From Cliona cf. orientalis (lineage: Eukaryota > Porifera > Demospongiae > Clionaida > Clionaidae): 64,000 bases of DNA. Positions within the stretch are counted from its first letter, which is position 1. Each line of letters starts with the position of its first letter. The position numbers and the translations under genes are program-made. Below, piece by piece: positions 43,001-55,085 of this stretch. The stretch spans positions 14,198,923-14,262,922 of the forward strand of contig OZ005689.1 in NCBI GenBank assembly GCA_963930775.1. The letters run 5' to 3'. The notes beneath the pieces were generated by a model. The model was not told the DNA's origin. It was given only the letters and a program-made list of their open reading frames with translations, and searched no databases.

Positions 43001-45236
43001 AATTAGCTTTATTTCCTCTGAATCTACTGTGGCTGATGTTCACAGATGAATTTCCTATCTTAAGAACACCTCCTTCCTTCGCAGAGCTATCATAGAATGA
43101 GCAGTTATGGATCACCATATTGGCAAAGCCTACCATAAACACACCTCCGAATTGAGTAGCAGAATTGTGTGAGAACTCACTATTGTAGATCATAGCTGCA
43201 GCAGGATGTTGAAAAAAGGACATTGCTCCACCACAAATGCTGGTATTGTTGCTAAAAAGGCTATCATGAACAGAGACTGCAGTATGAAATGTGGCGATAA
43301 CACTCGCTAGATAAAATGTCCCTAATTCATACGAAATCTTTTGCAAATTTGACCGATGGTAGTTGGTTGCTTCTTCATGAACAATATCAGTATCAATCCG
43401 TGAAAACACATTTGGCCTGACACAGTGACTATTTATGGAGATACGGTTGTAGCTAATGTATCACTAAATTATCAGCAAAGTTGCTGCTGATAATTGATAC
43501 GTTACTGTAGTATCCAAATGTGGCTGCACCTAGGTTAGCTCTATTGTACGGTGGCCGAGAAGGGCCATTCCAAACTTCCAATTTCTCAATTTCCATTTCT
43601 GAATTGATCATTTCCAAACTCATATTTCTAAAATTGTCATTTCAAAATCTTTACTTATAATTTAAATAATTTATTTTAGCCAGCAGCTAGACTACTGTAT
43701 TTAATGGTAGCTTCCACGAACTTCGTGTCTTTGAACATAGATAGAGAAATCTGGATAGAGCGAGCACTCAAACCGTACTAACCAACTTGATAGCATACCG
43801 CGTCATACTCTCATGCTGGGGCGCAGGCTAGGGTCAAAGGTCACTACCAACGTGTTCTCATCGAGTCGATATCTGTTTCTGAAGTAACGATTTCCAAATC
43901 CTCGCTGCGCTGCATTTCTAAAATCTTCATTTCTAAAGTTGCGGTACATCGTAGCCTCGTTCTCAGGCCACTCCCAGTCAGCGTGACGTGCAACTGAGTG
44001 TGTCCTGGGAACGAGGCTTGATATATCCCCGATACAATCCTAGCCCTAGCCAGTCCCTCCCATTAGTATTAAAGACTATCTGTTTGCGTTCCAATTTTCA
44101 TATTAATTTTGTTTTCATCACTATTGCATTAGTAAGGCTCTTCTGTGACCATCAGCGATATTAAATGTCTACCATGCGCTTCATAGACAGGGGCGGGGCT
44201 TGGACGCGCAAAGGTTCACATTCCTGTGCGCATGCGCCCTGTGTAACTCCATGAGAGTTCGCTATGTAGCTAGAATGAAATAGGAAATTAGAAATGCTCA
44301 GGATTGGAAATCGTCAATTCAGAAATAGAAATCGAGAACCACGTAGTATTGACCTTTGACCCCCTAGTCCGCGAGCCGATATAATTTGGAGTGTGACGCG
44401 GTGTGCCATCTGGTTTGAGTGCTCGCTCATCTATGCTCAAAGACGCGCAGTTCACAGAAGCCATTAAACACAGTAGTCTAATTGCTGGCTAAAATAAAGG
44501 TTTAAGTAAAGATTTTGAAATGATAACTTTAGAAATGCGAATTTGGAAATGACAAATTCAAAAATGGAAATCGAGAAATTGGAAGTTTGGAATGGCCCTT
44601 CTCGGCCACCGTACTATTGCCAATGAAACTGCTATTTTCAATGGTGACATTGCTCAGGTATGCTACAATTGCTCCACCAACAAGAGGAGAAAAATGATGA
44701 TCTTCAAATGGAATGAGACACCTACTGCCCAGCGTGTTAGCACTGAAGTAACTGCTCACTATACTTGCATTTGTTTTGATGATTTTAAGTGCAGTTCCAG
44801 TGTCTTTTAGACCAATAAAGGAGGAATTATCAATCACCAGTCTGTTCACAGACATCATCATGTTATTGCCACATCCAGTGAATACTAATCCTTCCACTAG
44901 CAGGGAGTACGTGTTCGCAAAACTAAAACTAGTGTTTTGGTAGCAAATGATTCTAGTTTGTAAACTTGATGATTCACTTCTAAGCACAAGCTTGCTGACA
45001 TTGGCAATTGCAAAAGTTGAGTCAAGTGTATGATTTCCTTTCAAAAAGACAAGGTTTGTACTAATATCATCAAAGTAACTTGTGCTTGTTGCTAACTGAG
45101 AGAGAGTTCGACAAGGGGAATGGAGGCATGGAGCATTCGGAGATGGAACAACGTAGATAACCTTATCTTCACCTGCTCCAAGAGAGGAAAGGAACCAAAA
45201 AATTATCACTTCAATCAATATGTGTGTTGCCATCAC
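40088..45236 (-). pseudogene. Beta-helix / Cys-rich / multi-TM receptor-like pseudogene
   Basis: The gene starts at 45236 with a signal peptide (HILIEVIIFWFLSSLGAG), followed by VIYVVPSPNAPCLHSPCRTL and repeats of the right-handed beta-helix type (NVTIENSSFIGNST; VIHNCSFYDSSAKEGGVLKI; LYVYNCSFIENQAYAGGVLA). A Cys-rich stretch follows (CPLGFQ, SGLLCGQCKPGRSLSYGTLH), then at least six TM segments (LFLFLGVCLVALLMFLNMTV, TYLIALVIIIILLSQ, IALFIVAIFILIIGIVYTCI) and a cytoplasmic tail. The frame is broken: by a MITE at 43549-44611 with further frame changes just after it, by an apparent 8-base insertion near 42370, by one base near 41945 and again near 40465. The order suggests an adhesion- or pattern-recognition-like surface receptor. 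I recognise the style, not a named family. The 3' end reaches the assembly gap. Confidence 0.65.
43549..44611. mobile_element. Large-TIR MITE disrupting the beta-helix gene
   Basis: The ends CGGTGGCCGAGAAGGGCCAT and ATGGCCCTTCTCGGCCACCG are perfect inverted repeats, and diverged pairing continues for roughly 250 bases each side (for example the tggctaaaataaa blocks). TA, within GTAC, flanks both ends (43547-43548, 44612-44613). It contains aaattggaagt/ttccaattt-type subrepeats and a smaller AGCCTCGTTC-ended hairpin element near 43957-44021. Confidence 0.9.
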
Positions 45237-46334
45237 TGTATACTTTGCATTTCTGCACTAATTTCTGGTTCACTTTGCATGAGGCATGAGGCAGCTGCTG
45301 GCAAACTGTTACATAATATGCATGTGTAATATATTTTTTGTACTGCATGTTGTTGGATGATGATCACCATTCCATGCATAGTGCTAACATTGAGGTTTTT
45401 TTGTTCATATAAGGCTTTGTGTCGATCAATCATGATGGAGCACTATATTATATAATTTGTCAATTGTGCCAGATATAAATACAACAATTGAAGTCACAAT
45501 TGCAACAAATCTTAGGAAAACTGCACAACTGCATGCTGCTAGTTCTCATCATAGTCGTAATAATAATATTTATCTCTAAGTACTAGTTAATGTGTCACAT
45601 AATATTTCCCAATATCTAACATGTAGCTATAAGCTGCATAATGTTTTTGAAACAAACAAGTATTGTAATGTCAACACAACCAAAATAAGGGACTGTTCAC
45701 ATCAGTTCAGTTTTGAATTTTTTTATTTGATTTTAGAATGTCGATTGGTTACAATAGCTAGTCATAATATGCAAATCTAACTGTATAGTTGCATATTAAT
45801 AAAATGAACACAAACTGCCTCTTTCAGTAGGAAAATAATTTGTATTTTCAGATGAGATTATATCATTATACCTACATTCAAGGTCTTTAATTTCCTTTGA
45901 TGTCAGAATATTAAGTTAAACCTGTTATGAGAGTTAGGGACCAATGATGCAGTAAATATCTTTAGTAGGGATAATTTTTATCATGCCATGATTATGAGTA
46001 ACATATCAAACTATATCCCCCTTCCACCCCATTGGATTGTACACAATACACTACATGTCTGACATCATGGTAGCAATAAATAATTACAGTATAGATAATA
46101 GTGACACATGCAGCTAGCCTCGCATCTCCAAGCTCCCCGATCTTTTCAATGCACACGAGATCGGGGAGTCTGGGGACGAGGATAATTACACCCACATAGC
46201 TATTGGCATGTCATTATTTGGTTATGAATATGATCATATCAAAAAACTCTTATATTTAGAGACTAATAAATTGCTTTGTGTGAATGACTGTATTATTACC
46301 ACTAATTTTGTCCTTGTCACATTGTCTTTGCAAG
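45237..46334. other. Non-coding stretch
   Basis: No gene seen. A short hairpin element with cctcg-cccc ends lies near 46116-46181 (ctccccgatct and agatcggggag paired). Confidence 0.5.
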
Positions 46335-47820
46335 GGACAATTGTCTGCTTGACATATCCAAAGCTACTGGCCCTGATGGTATATCAGCTCGAATGTTAAA
46401 GTATACAGCTGAAACTATCACTCCAATTATCACATCCTTGTTTAATCAATCGATCTTGACGGGCACTGTTCCAGACCTATGGAAGCTCTCACTTGTAGTA
46501 CCAATCCACAAGCAAGGGGATAAAAGCAACCCAGGCAACTACCGTCCAATTTTGTTGCTACCTATAATCAGTAAGGTCCTGGAACAACACATTGCTGAAA
46601 AGCTCCGTTCCATTCTTTCCATCTCAGATCAACAGTGGGGTTTCCTACCAGGCAGATCGACTACTGGTGCCATCCTTTCAGCCATCCAAGACTGGCAGGG
46701 CCACCTGGATAAGGGAGCCGATGTACAAGCTGTCTTTTTTGACCTCCAAAAGGCCTTTGACAGCGTGCCCCATGGCCAACTGATTAACAAGCTGATATCC
46801 CTGAATGTTCCCACACCACTGATCAGTTGGATCACTAGCTATCTATACAACAGGAAGCAACAAGTGGCGGTGTCTGGTGCTAACTCTAATCCAGTTACAG
46901 TAACATCTGGAGTACCACAGGGCTCTGTTCTGGGACCATTTCTGTTTCTAATATATGTTGACGGTCTCACTAACATTCCCCTGAGTGGGGGTAGTCTTGT
47001 CCTGTTTGCAGACGATCTACTATTGCATAAAGTCATTCATACTACCTATGACTTCCAAGCTCTACAGGAAGATGTCAACTCACTTACAAAATGGATAGGT
47101 GATCACAACTTGTCGCTCAATGTCCGTAAATGTAAGTCACTGCTTGTGTCAAGAAAGCATACTTTCTTGAGTGGTCAATCTGTTCAAATCGGTGATGAGT
47201 CCTTAGAGAAGGTTCAGTCATACAAATACTTAGGAGTGGTAATTAATTCTAACTTAACATGGAGTGATCACATTTCCAGACATTGCTCAAAAGTCAAGCA
47301 GCAACTCGGTCTACTCTACCGCCAGTTTTACAAAGATTGTAATACCTCTACACTCCGAGCCCTTTACATCACACAGGTGCGCCCCCATCTAGAGTATGCG
47401 ATTCCTGTCTGGGACCCTTACTTGTCCAAAGACATTGAGGCCATTGAATCTGTACAGAGGTTTGCATCCAAAGTTTGCACCAAGCAATGGCATGACACGA
47501 GCTACCAGGACAGACTCAAAGCGTTGAATATTGGAACCCTACAATCCAGGCGACAACATCAGAAACTCTGCTACCTATATAAGATTATCAATGGGCAGTC
47601 TTTTTTTGTTAACCCACCACTTTCTTATTTTTCATCTGTTTATAACACCCGGTCCCATGAACTCACATTAAATATACCATTCACTCAATCTACAAGTTCA
47701 TTTAACTCCTTTTTTTGTGACACAGCTGGACTGTGGAATCATTTACCGTATGAAATTGTTTCTACCCCAACATTTATACCTTTTAAGAAAGCTGTAAGTA
47801 AGTATTTATTAAACTCTTAA
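46335..47820 (+). mobile_element. 5'-truncated non-LTR retrotransposon (LINE) RT
   Basis: One long plus-strand frame (start codon chosen at 46393, but the homology begins earlier with ISKATGPDGISARM) encodes a LINE-type RT: VVPIHKQGDKSNPGNYRPI, GFLPGRSTTGAILSAIQDW, AVFFDLQKAFDSVPH (catalytic Asp), VTSGVPQGSVLGPFLFL, LVLFADDLLLH (FADD box), QSYKYLGVVINSNLTW, and the C-terminal GLWNHLPYEIV. The motif set fits the CR1/L2/Jockey group. The endonuclease is missing, as in typical 5'-truncated copies, but the RT frame is intact over 475 codons, so the insertion is relatively young. It lies between the two copies of the beta-helix/TM pseudogene. Confidence 0.9.
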
Positions 47821-48048
47821 CTGCATGTCTTTACCATTGTATCAGCTATTATTTTTCAACCTTATCTAATACATATTATTACTTATGGGTGCTCACTTGT
47901 ATTAGCCAGAAATTTGTGCTATTTGTGCATCCTATGTCATCTTGTATGGACATATACAAAAGAAGCTAAAACATCTACCTTTCTGTTACAATAATAGACT
48001 ATACTAGATTCAGCACTAAAACGCTAATCATTGGTGTTAGTTACTCAG
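47821..48048. other. Probable LINE 3' tail and spacer
   Basis: AT-rich sequence after the RT stop codon; no clear poly-A tail or target duplication was recognised. Confidence 0.4.
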
Positions 48049-49740
48049 CTAAGAATGGGGTAGTGCTGTCTGTCGATGCTATTGAAGCCATATCATCCAA
48101 ACTTGATAAGCAGAATTTCGTATGGCAATGTTTGTCAATTTTTTCAATTTGTGACGATGATCGTATAACATTACAGGCATTTGCAATTATGTGACTATTA
48201 TCTGAATTATTCTTTTTTGATGGTAAACACCATGTGACACCTAATACAAATAATGTAAAGGTAACTGCTCCAGATAAGTAAGCAGCATAATTGATACTCG
48301 GATCATATGGCTGGTTCTTCTCTGCTGCATAAAAAGCTGTAAGATACTGAAGCTAAAAATATTTAGGTAGCACACCATTTCTATGATATCGACCGCACTT
48401 GTCCGATAGATTCGACCTAGGTTCCCTTTATAGAACAAGATGTCACCAGTCACCAAAGCGACAGCTGACAAATTTATACTAGGGTTACCAGAGATATTGA
48501 ATGTGAATAGAAGGTGAAAGAAGGTATGTACAAAGCGATAATTGAAATTGTGTGGGGCATGGTACGGCTCAATAAATGTTTGAGTTTAGCAGATTTTACC
48601 CAAACCAACACTGGTTTATCCTCAGAGTAAAGAAATCATTGCCATATAAAGAGTATAGTATGGTACATGATGCTGATAATTATAATTATATAGGATGAAT
48701 ATAAATTAATTATAATATGCCTTCCCCTCAGATAATCTACAGAAGCATCAGTGGTAGCCTCACTCTCTTAAATAAACCATCGGGATAATACAAGTCTGCA
48801 AATGAAAGTATTGTAATGGCGTTTTTAAGAAATGTAGTGTACGAGAGCAAGATTATGGTGGCCAGGGTTGCAACGGGATTTTTCTTAGCAATAAATCGAG
48901 AGAATTTCATGGAGTTTTGACTTATCAGGATTATGATGATAACAAGAACTATCAAGTATGTGGGAAATGCCAAATGAGGCCATGTTTTCCAAAACATGTC
49001 CATTCCAACAAAGATACAAGTGTCTATTCTTATCTGTAGATTTAGAAGATGTTACACCAGAGAAGAACTCTTGACGTTTGAGTAAAAAGTAATTTAAATC
49101 CATTGATGGTCCCTACAGCAACTGTCATATTCAGAAACATCAATAAGGCAACAAGATAAACTCCTAGAAATAAAAATTAGTGTGGACATGGCAACAGGCC
49201 AAAGGTACCAATGTCTCGAACATGATAGACAATGTGAAGTAGTATAAGAGACTTCGATCAGGTTTGCATTGTCCACACAGTAGTCCAGGTCGATAGTGAG
49301 CACACTGTGCATCAGCTCCATTTGCTATATTCAAGTTAATCTCCACATTTGGATACTTAGGGAGGCAGTAATCAAGTGGGCAATAACGATAAATTAAATA
49401 TCTGCTAGATCTAGAGTTGCTATTGTTTCCTGTACTAATATTATAACTGATCCATGCACTACTGTCCCTAGATAGCAATTGGGTTGTAGAATTGCAAGTG
49501 GCTACGTGTGGCACAAGCTTTGGATGATATGAACACTGGCAGTTGTTTTCCGAGTGAGCCATCTTCTCGAAAACCAGGAGGATACTTACAACAAAGAATG
49601 ACACGTTCAGTCTCTTTTATGATAGACTAGCGTTCCTACAAGGATCCTCTGCATACGTACAATATAAATTGTACAGAGTCAGTGGTTTTTGGAAATTATA
49701 CTGTATGTCAGTCTGACCAGGGTCTGAACCGCTATCATGA
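48049..49740 (-). pseudogene. Truncated second copy of the Cys-rich/multi-TM gene
   Basis: Minus-strand pieces match the C-terminal half of the 40.1-45.2 kb pseudogene: TTQLLSRDSSAWISYNIS, YCPLDYCLPKYPNVEINLN, PGLLCGQCKPDRS, KKNPVATLATIILLSYTT, ILFYKGNLGRIYRTSAVDII, and a tail ending SLDDMASIASTDSTTPFL. The beta-helix part is absent. Frame changes are frequent. Where the first copy is corrupted near 40465, this copy reads cleanly (FYKGNLGRIYRT), which helps place the lesion. Confidence 0.7.
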
Positions 49741-50865
49741 AATATTGCCTTCATGGTATGATCATTGAATAGGAACACATTGCAGACAAGCTTGGAAGTG
49801 AACTATGTGTCATAACTGACTGGCCAGCTCAGTGTTGGTTACGCTACATGTTGCATAGTGTGCTGAACTCTCTGTGTGTATATAAGCTGGAAGGCAGTTG
49901 CCTTGTACACACCTCACTGACGACCAGCTTGAACTTGGACAGCACCATGCGTACCGTAAGCTCTAACTGCACTGGTCATAAAGTAACACATAGCTACTTA
50001 CAAGATCGTCGACCTATACCACAAAAATACTGTACCTTTCCATAGTTTTCATTTCCGCTAAATCCACTTGCCCCTTTGCTATTACAAAGCAAAAAAATAT
50101 TATAGACAAAAAGATTTTACGCCAATTACATATGGCTGGCGTATAATCTTCTCATTATGACTAGCTACACAGTCACAAGGAGCAGATAATATTATTACGC
50201 TGTATTAAGACATATTAAATGAGACTCAGTGACACTAGCTGCCCAGGGGCTGATCCAGGGGGGTGGATAGCCACCCCCCTGGATCAGCCCCTGGTGACCC
50301 CCCCCCCTTCACCAGTTCTTTTATGTAACGTAGTATTGGAGACATCCACTATAATATTAAATCAATCTGCCATCCCCCCCCCCCTTGCACTAGTATAGTT
50401 TACTATGGGTAGCCACCCTATCAGCCACCTTCCGTGCAAAATTTCTGGATCAGCAGCACCTGCTGCCATTCCAATTGCAGGTACAAAGATGGGTACACTT
50501 GAGGCTGACTGATCAATCCTTTACCAATACGTCTGTATCTCAGAAATGGAAAGAGAAAAATTTCCCAATACTTGAAGCTCTACATTTAGTCGAATTCGAG
50601 GTAGAGACCAAAAATGCTTGTAATAATTGGTGGGTGTGGTCGTGATTTTTTCGCGGGCCGAAGCACTGCGCGCGCGCAAGGACACACCAAGCCTGGGTGC
50701 ATGCACATGGAGAGCACGCTTATCCTGAGGATATACTGACGCGCTCCAGCTTTGTACAGCATCGTTTATATAAACGAAGCATCTGCGCAGTTTGTTGGCA
50801 TAACTACTGGTAGATCTTTAGCTCAACGACGGTGAAATCTCTCGCTCAATCCGCGAAGCCGAACC
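49741..50865. other. Upstream region of receptor C
   Basis: The proximal 400 bases, including the GC-rich cgcggg-cgaagcactgcgcgcgcgcaag stretch, are duplicated upstream of receptor D (56160-56613). A ggtcgtcgacctatacca-type block near 50005 recurs near 54360 and in the signal-exon cassettes. No other gene. Confidence 0.55.
50243..50294. repeat. GC-rich 24-bp hairpin
   Basis: CCAGGGGCTGATCCAGGGGG and its complement CCCCCTGGATCAGCCCCTGG are separated by a loop of a few bases, giving an almost perfect palindrome. It may be the fused termini of a small element. Confidence 0.85.
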
Positions 50866-53739
50866 ATGACTGGGAATCTTTTCTTCTCTGCTTGTGCACT
50901 CATGCTTGCTGCGTCTATCAACTACTCTCAGGGTGCACACAGAGCAGGTAAGGAATTACTCTACATATACTACAAAATTGGCTAGGTGGAAATAGCTGTG
51001 ATAAACCTCTAACTGCATGATCAGAGCTATGTTGTGGTTTATGTGTTCAGCTACAATAAGTGTTAGCAATAAATTATACTATATTGATGCTAATAAGGTT
51101 TAATAATAGTATATGTCTGATCTTGCAGCAATCTTGGAGGGGCCAAAGACTCGGTATGTGTTGATTGGAAGAAACGCCACTTTCACTTGCAAGTCTTCTG
51201 GCACAGACGCACACTGGGCCATAAATCACATTCCAATGACCCTCAGCTACCAAGAACAAAAGCAAGAATACGAGGACAAGGGTATCATATTCCCTGAGGA
51301 TGTTGTGACCCAAGATCATTACAATAATATCTCCTTGATTATGCATGCAAGCTTGGAGCTCAACAATACCGTGATATTTTGCACCGTGATTGGACACGAT
51401 ACATGAGTGAGGAGGTTCGTCTCATTGTCTTCAACACATTGCGTAAGTTTATAACGTGTATGATTGGTTTGATATTCAATGTGGCTATATCCTTGGAAGT
51501 ATATTGGTACTGTTTACAGCCAAGCAATATAATACAACTATCTACTCTATTGCCGGGACTAAAATGATCGCTATTTTTATCATAGCATTGCTGTTTAATT
51601 ATATCTGTAGGTCCCTATCCTCCCGCTCTGAATGTTAGCATAAGTTATGAACCACCAAAGAAGCCCAGACTCGTGGCAACAATTTCTGAGATACCAAGAT
51701 GGCCCGGCTATGAGACTGTGCAGTTTAGAATGAACATCACTGACACAAAAGACAACCAAATTCTCGGAAGATACAATGCATCAGCAGAAAATAGCACAAT
51801 TGAGATTGATGCCTCATTACCTGACTCTATAATAAATCCGTGTGCTACATTGAAGGTTTCAGCATCTGCTGTGAGTGAACAGTATGGAGAGGGTGAAGCA
51901 ACAGAGGAGTCTAATGAACTCTATAAAAGTAAGTTGATAGCTTTCAAGAATCACAATTTGTTGTCAAGTTGGTATATTTTTCCCAGTACTTTAAGTTCAC
52001 TGAGAGTAGTATGTTGTGTATACATACACACATCATTAATCATTAATCCATCTTTATCAGTTATTGCATGGGGCTTTTAGAATAGCAATCATATTATGAC
52101 TGTGATATTAAGTAATAATCACAAGCAATTTTGTTATAATACAGCTCCAGATATATTCGCTGATCAGAGTGTGAGACATCAAATACTTCCCTATGCTGAT
52201 GACATAGCCTTTCATGTCTCATTGCATGTGAAGGTATGTATGCTGTTGGATATAATATTATTGGCAATAAAGTTACTATTGTATACTTTCTTAGCTCCCA
52301 GATGTATGCAGGAATCAGCCAGTGAATTACTCATTTGTAGTTGAGAATGATAACTCTTCAGAGATTGTTAAGAAGCAAGGACGTACCATTCAAGCACCAC
52401 GGACCTGGCAATGTGTCCCACTGCATTGATGGCCTTTACAAAAACAGCAGCTACACTGTTAAAGTGCAAGTGGAGTCTATTGCTGGGAATCGTGACTCCA
52501 ATCAGACATACTTAAGTAAGTAAGTGTAGTATACCATTAAAAAATAAGAATTTACAATAATTTGTGTCTTTCCTATTAAGATACGAGTAATATACGATCA
52601 TGTTCTGCTGAGGGTACTGACATGACACCATCTACTACAGTTGACGCTTCAGATGACCAGTTCACTACCATCAAACAGGCTACTGCAGGACAAGCAGATA
52701 ACGCTGTGTCTGGAGGTAAGCATTTGCATAGTCAATATAATATAATTATTATACTATTAGGGACGTCAGAATCTGATAAGATTTTGTGAGCATTAAATAA
52801 TTATTTAGTTATGGCTCAATAATAACAATGCATGCTAGCTTATAGCTCTCATCAAGAGCATAGTATCATAGCTTAGCATAGGTTTAAAATTATTGGTTAA
52901 ACACTCCGGCCAGTATAATAATAATATTATTATTATACTAGAGTCTGATAATAAAATGATAATATTCCCTTTCTGATTCGAAGAGTGATAACATTATTTC
53001 TATATTTCAGAGGTGATAGGACTGGTTGTTGCATTCGTGATCATGCTGGTTGCACTGGTTGCAGTTAGTGGAGTGTCCATAGCATGGTATTGCAAACAAC
53101 ATTGTCAGAATGTACGTATGCAGAAGAAGGCACAATCACGTAAGAATGTTGTTACATGTATTACAATACTAATGAATAAACAATAATATTATTATAACTT
53201 AAGCCCTTGAACTATTTCCCTGTGTATTCTATTTGAAGGGCTCAGAACCAGAGTGACCTAACCCACAAATGTTGAGTTATCCCCCCTAATCTTGAAAACA
53301 TGTTTAAAATGCATTTCATGAGCAATAGAAAATTCACATTTTTGAAAATTTGAGTGATTTGGTAGAGTAGGGTGTTTGGTTTTCAGTCCATTTTTGAGCT
53401 TTTTAGACAATTTCCTGCATTCAATCTGGGGTTAGGCCACTGTGGTTCTCGACCCTTCATTTAATTGCAGATAATCATGCACCAGTTAAAAAAGTCATGG
53501 TACAAAATCCCATATACTATGAGCCCCTGTACGATAAGGTTGGGGGGCCACCACAAATTACGATCCCCCCTGTGCCCCCCTCTGCCTCTGACACCCAAAG
53601 TATCAACTCTTCTCCTTTTGTTGGTACTCCAACCCCAGAGCCTGAGGAGCCCTACACTATAATGATGAGCCAGGCGCCCAGCAGCCCCAGGACACCCAAG
53701 AGTCCAAAGAGTCCCAAAGAGAAGGGATCACAGGCATAA
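50866..53739 (+). pseudogene. Receptor C: Ig-FN3-FN3-TM, frameshifted copy of D
   Basis: Eight exons can be placed by homology to D: 50866-50947 (signal; MTGNLFFSACALMLAASINY), 51129-51442 (Ig), 51611-51928 (FN3), 52145-52233 and 52295-52515 (second FN3), 52581-52715 (Ser/Thr-rich stalk), 53011-53139 (TM; GLVVAFVIMLVALVAVSGVS) and 53471-53739 (tail). The tail has PIYYEPLYDKV, a proline run (IPPVPPSAS), a YxxM site (EEPYTIMM) and SPK repeats. Two lesions break it: 10 bases missing after VIGHD in the Ig exon, creating an immediate stop, and 4 extra bases in exon 5 near 52370 (aagaagcaaggacgtacc against agagagcagggacc in D). All splice sites remain intact and phase 1 as in D, so inactivation is recent, or the lesions are assembly errors or a null allele. 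Intron 7 carries a MITE absent from D. Confidence 0.7.
53238..53455. mobile_element. MITE, GGGCTC family, copy 2 (intron of C)
   Basis: GGGCTCAGAACCAGAGTGACC and its diverged partner GGCCACTGTGGTTCTCGACCC are inverted. The inner blocks aacccacaaatgttgagtta and aaaattcacatttttgaaaa match the element at 3352-3570 in reverse. The corresponding intron of D lacks it, which dates the insertion after the C/D duplication. Confidence 0.8.
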
Positions 53740-55085
53740 AGGAATCACAAATAATCTAAGCTGCAAATTAATATCGGAAACTTGATTCAATTGATGGCAA
53801 AGATTGTGCATTAATCTTTTTGCTCATGAACTACATGTACACACATTCATACTCACAAAACAGTACCTTTTTTCATCTAGTATATAGTCCTGTATATACG
53901 TCACTAGCAATAATTATTATATTGCAGTTTTTGGAAGACAAAAATCATGCTAGCTACTTACAGTTTGTGATAAATTTTATTACATTGCCTAATATTGTAT
54001 ATTTACAATCATGACATATTCAGATGTTGCAAATAGGAACTTGATAGTGTTAGAGTCTAGCCTCATCCCCAGGCCCTCCTCAGCCTAAAGCTAGGCGGGC
54101 CATGACTCTAGATCTCATGCGTGCTACCAGCATGTTACTAGCTATCCACCCCTGACTTATCTATGATTACAAAATCTGATCCCATGATGATTAGCTACCT
54201 GGCTAATTAACTATAAATGCAAAGACCAGAAAGGTCCTGCCAGACCACAGACAGAGTGTATGAGTGTATGTCAGCCCAGGATATTATATAGCTCGAATGA
54301 GCAGCCTGTCTTAAATTGAGCCTGTGACAAGTCTCTACACTATCTTGCATGCTTACTGGGTCGTCGACCTATACCACATTTGAAACCTTATCGACGACCA
54401 TTTTCTTTTCGTTTCCGTTTTCGTCCGTTTCCGCTAAATCCACTTGCCCGCAGTGTCCTATTGACCCTCGCCGCAAAGCGTAGGCGGAGGGTTACAGCAA
54501 TCCGTCGCAACCCTCTTTTGCTAAATGATAAGTCGTCATTGAGAAAGTACGCATTGGTCATGTTAAGTCCTGCCCAGTGGAGTAGTAGTGTAGTGTGCAG
54601 CTGTTGCAACTTGCCAGTGTGTGTTTACATGGCACCTATACCTCAACTACATGACTGATTGCCATTCTATGCTTTGCTGGTCAGTTGTCAGTGTGGTGAT
54701 AGTGTAAACAGGCTGTGGCTCTCAAGTGCATAGTTCAGTTGAAGTATATCACAGTGGCTTTCAGTTTATATAGTGGCATAGCCAGGTGCCTTCCCCCAAC
54801 TCTTAGATCACTGACTCGGAAGAGAACAGTACCAGAATCCTGTTTAGATTATAATTAATTTTTGGAGATCCAGCATAAGTCCATATTCCCAGTAGATGGA
54901 TACAAAAGATTCAGTAATCCTTGCCAAGCCTGAGTTTCAAGGCTTGATATCAACATAGCTCATAAGTGATAATTATTAATACTGCAGGAAGTTAGTAGTT
55001 TAATAATATTACTGCGGCTATAGCTAGCCTATGTGCAATCAAACCATCTGAGTCTCTGAGGGGTAAGTAAAATTTAATATAGCTA
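53740..55085. other. Intergenic, between receptors C and D
   Basis: The first 300 bases repeat downstream of D (59565-59890) and end the tandem duplication unit. Near 54358-54455 is another copy of the cgtcgacctatacca/tttccgctaaatccac block seen in the signal-exon cassettes; the basic frame over it is low-complexity and not supported as a gene. Confidence 0.5.

Noticed and set aside
54380..54658. Basic 92-codon frame starting MKPYRRPFSFRFRFRPF
   Set aside because: Low-complexity phenylalanine/arginine run derived from the repeated tttccgttttcg block; no homolog or splice context recognised.
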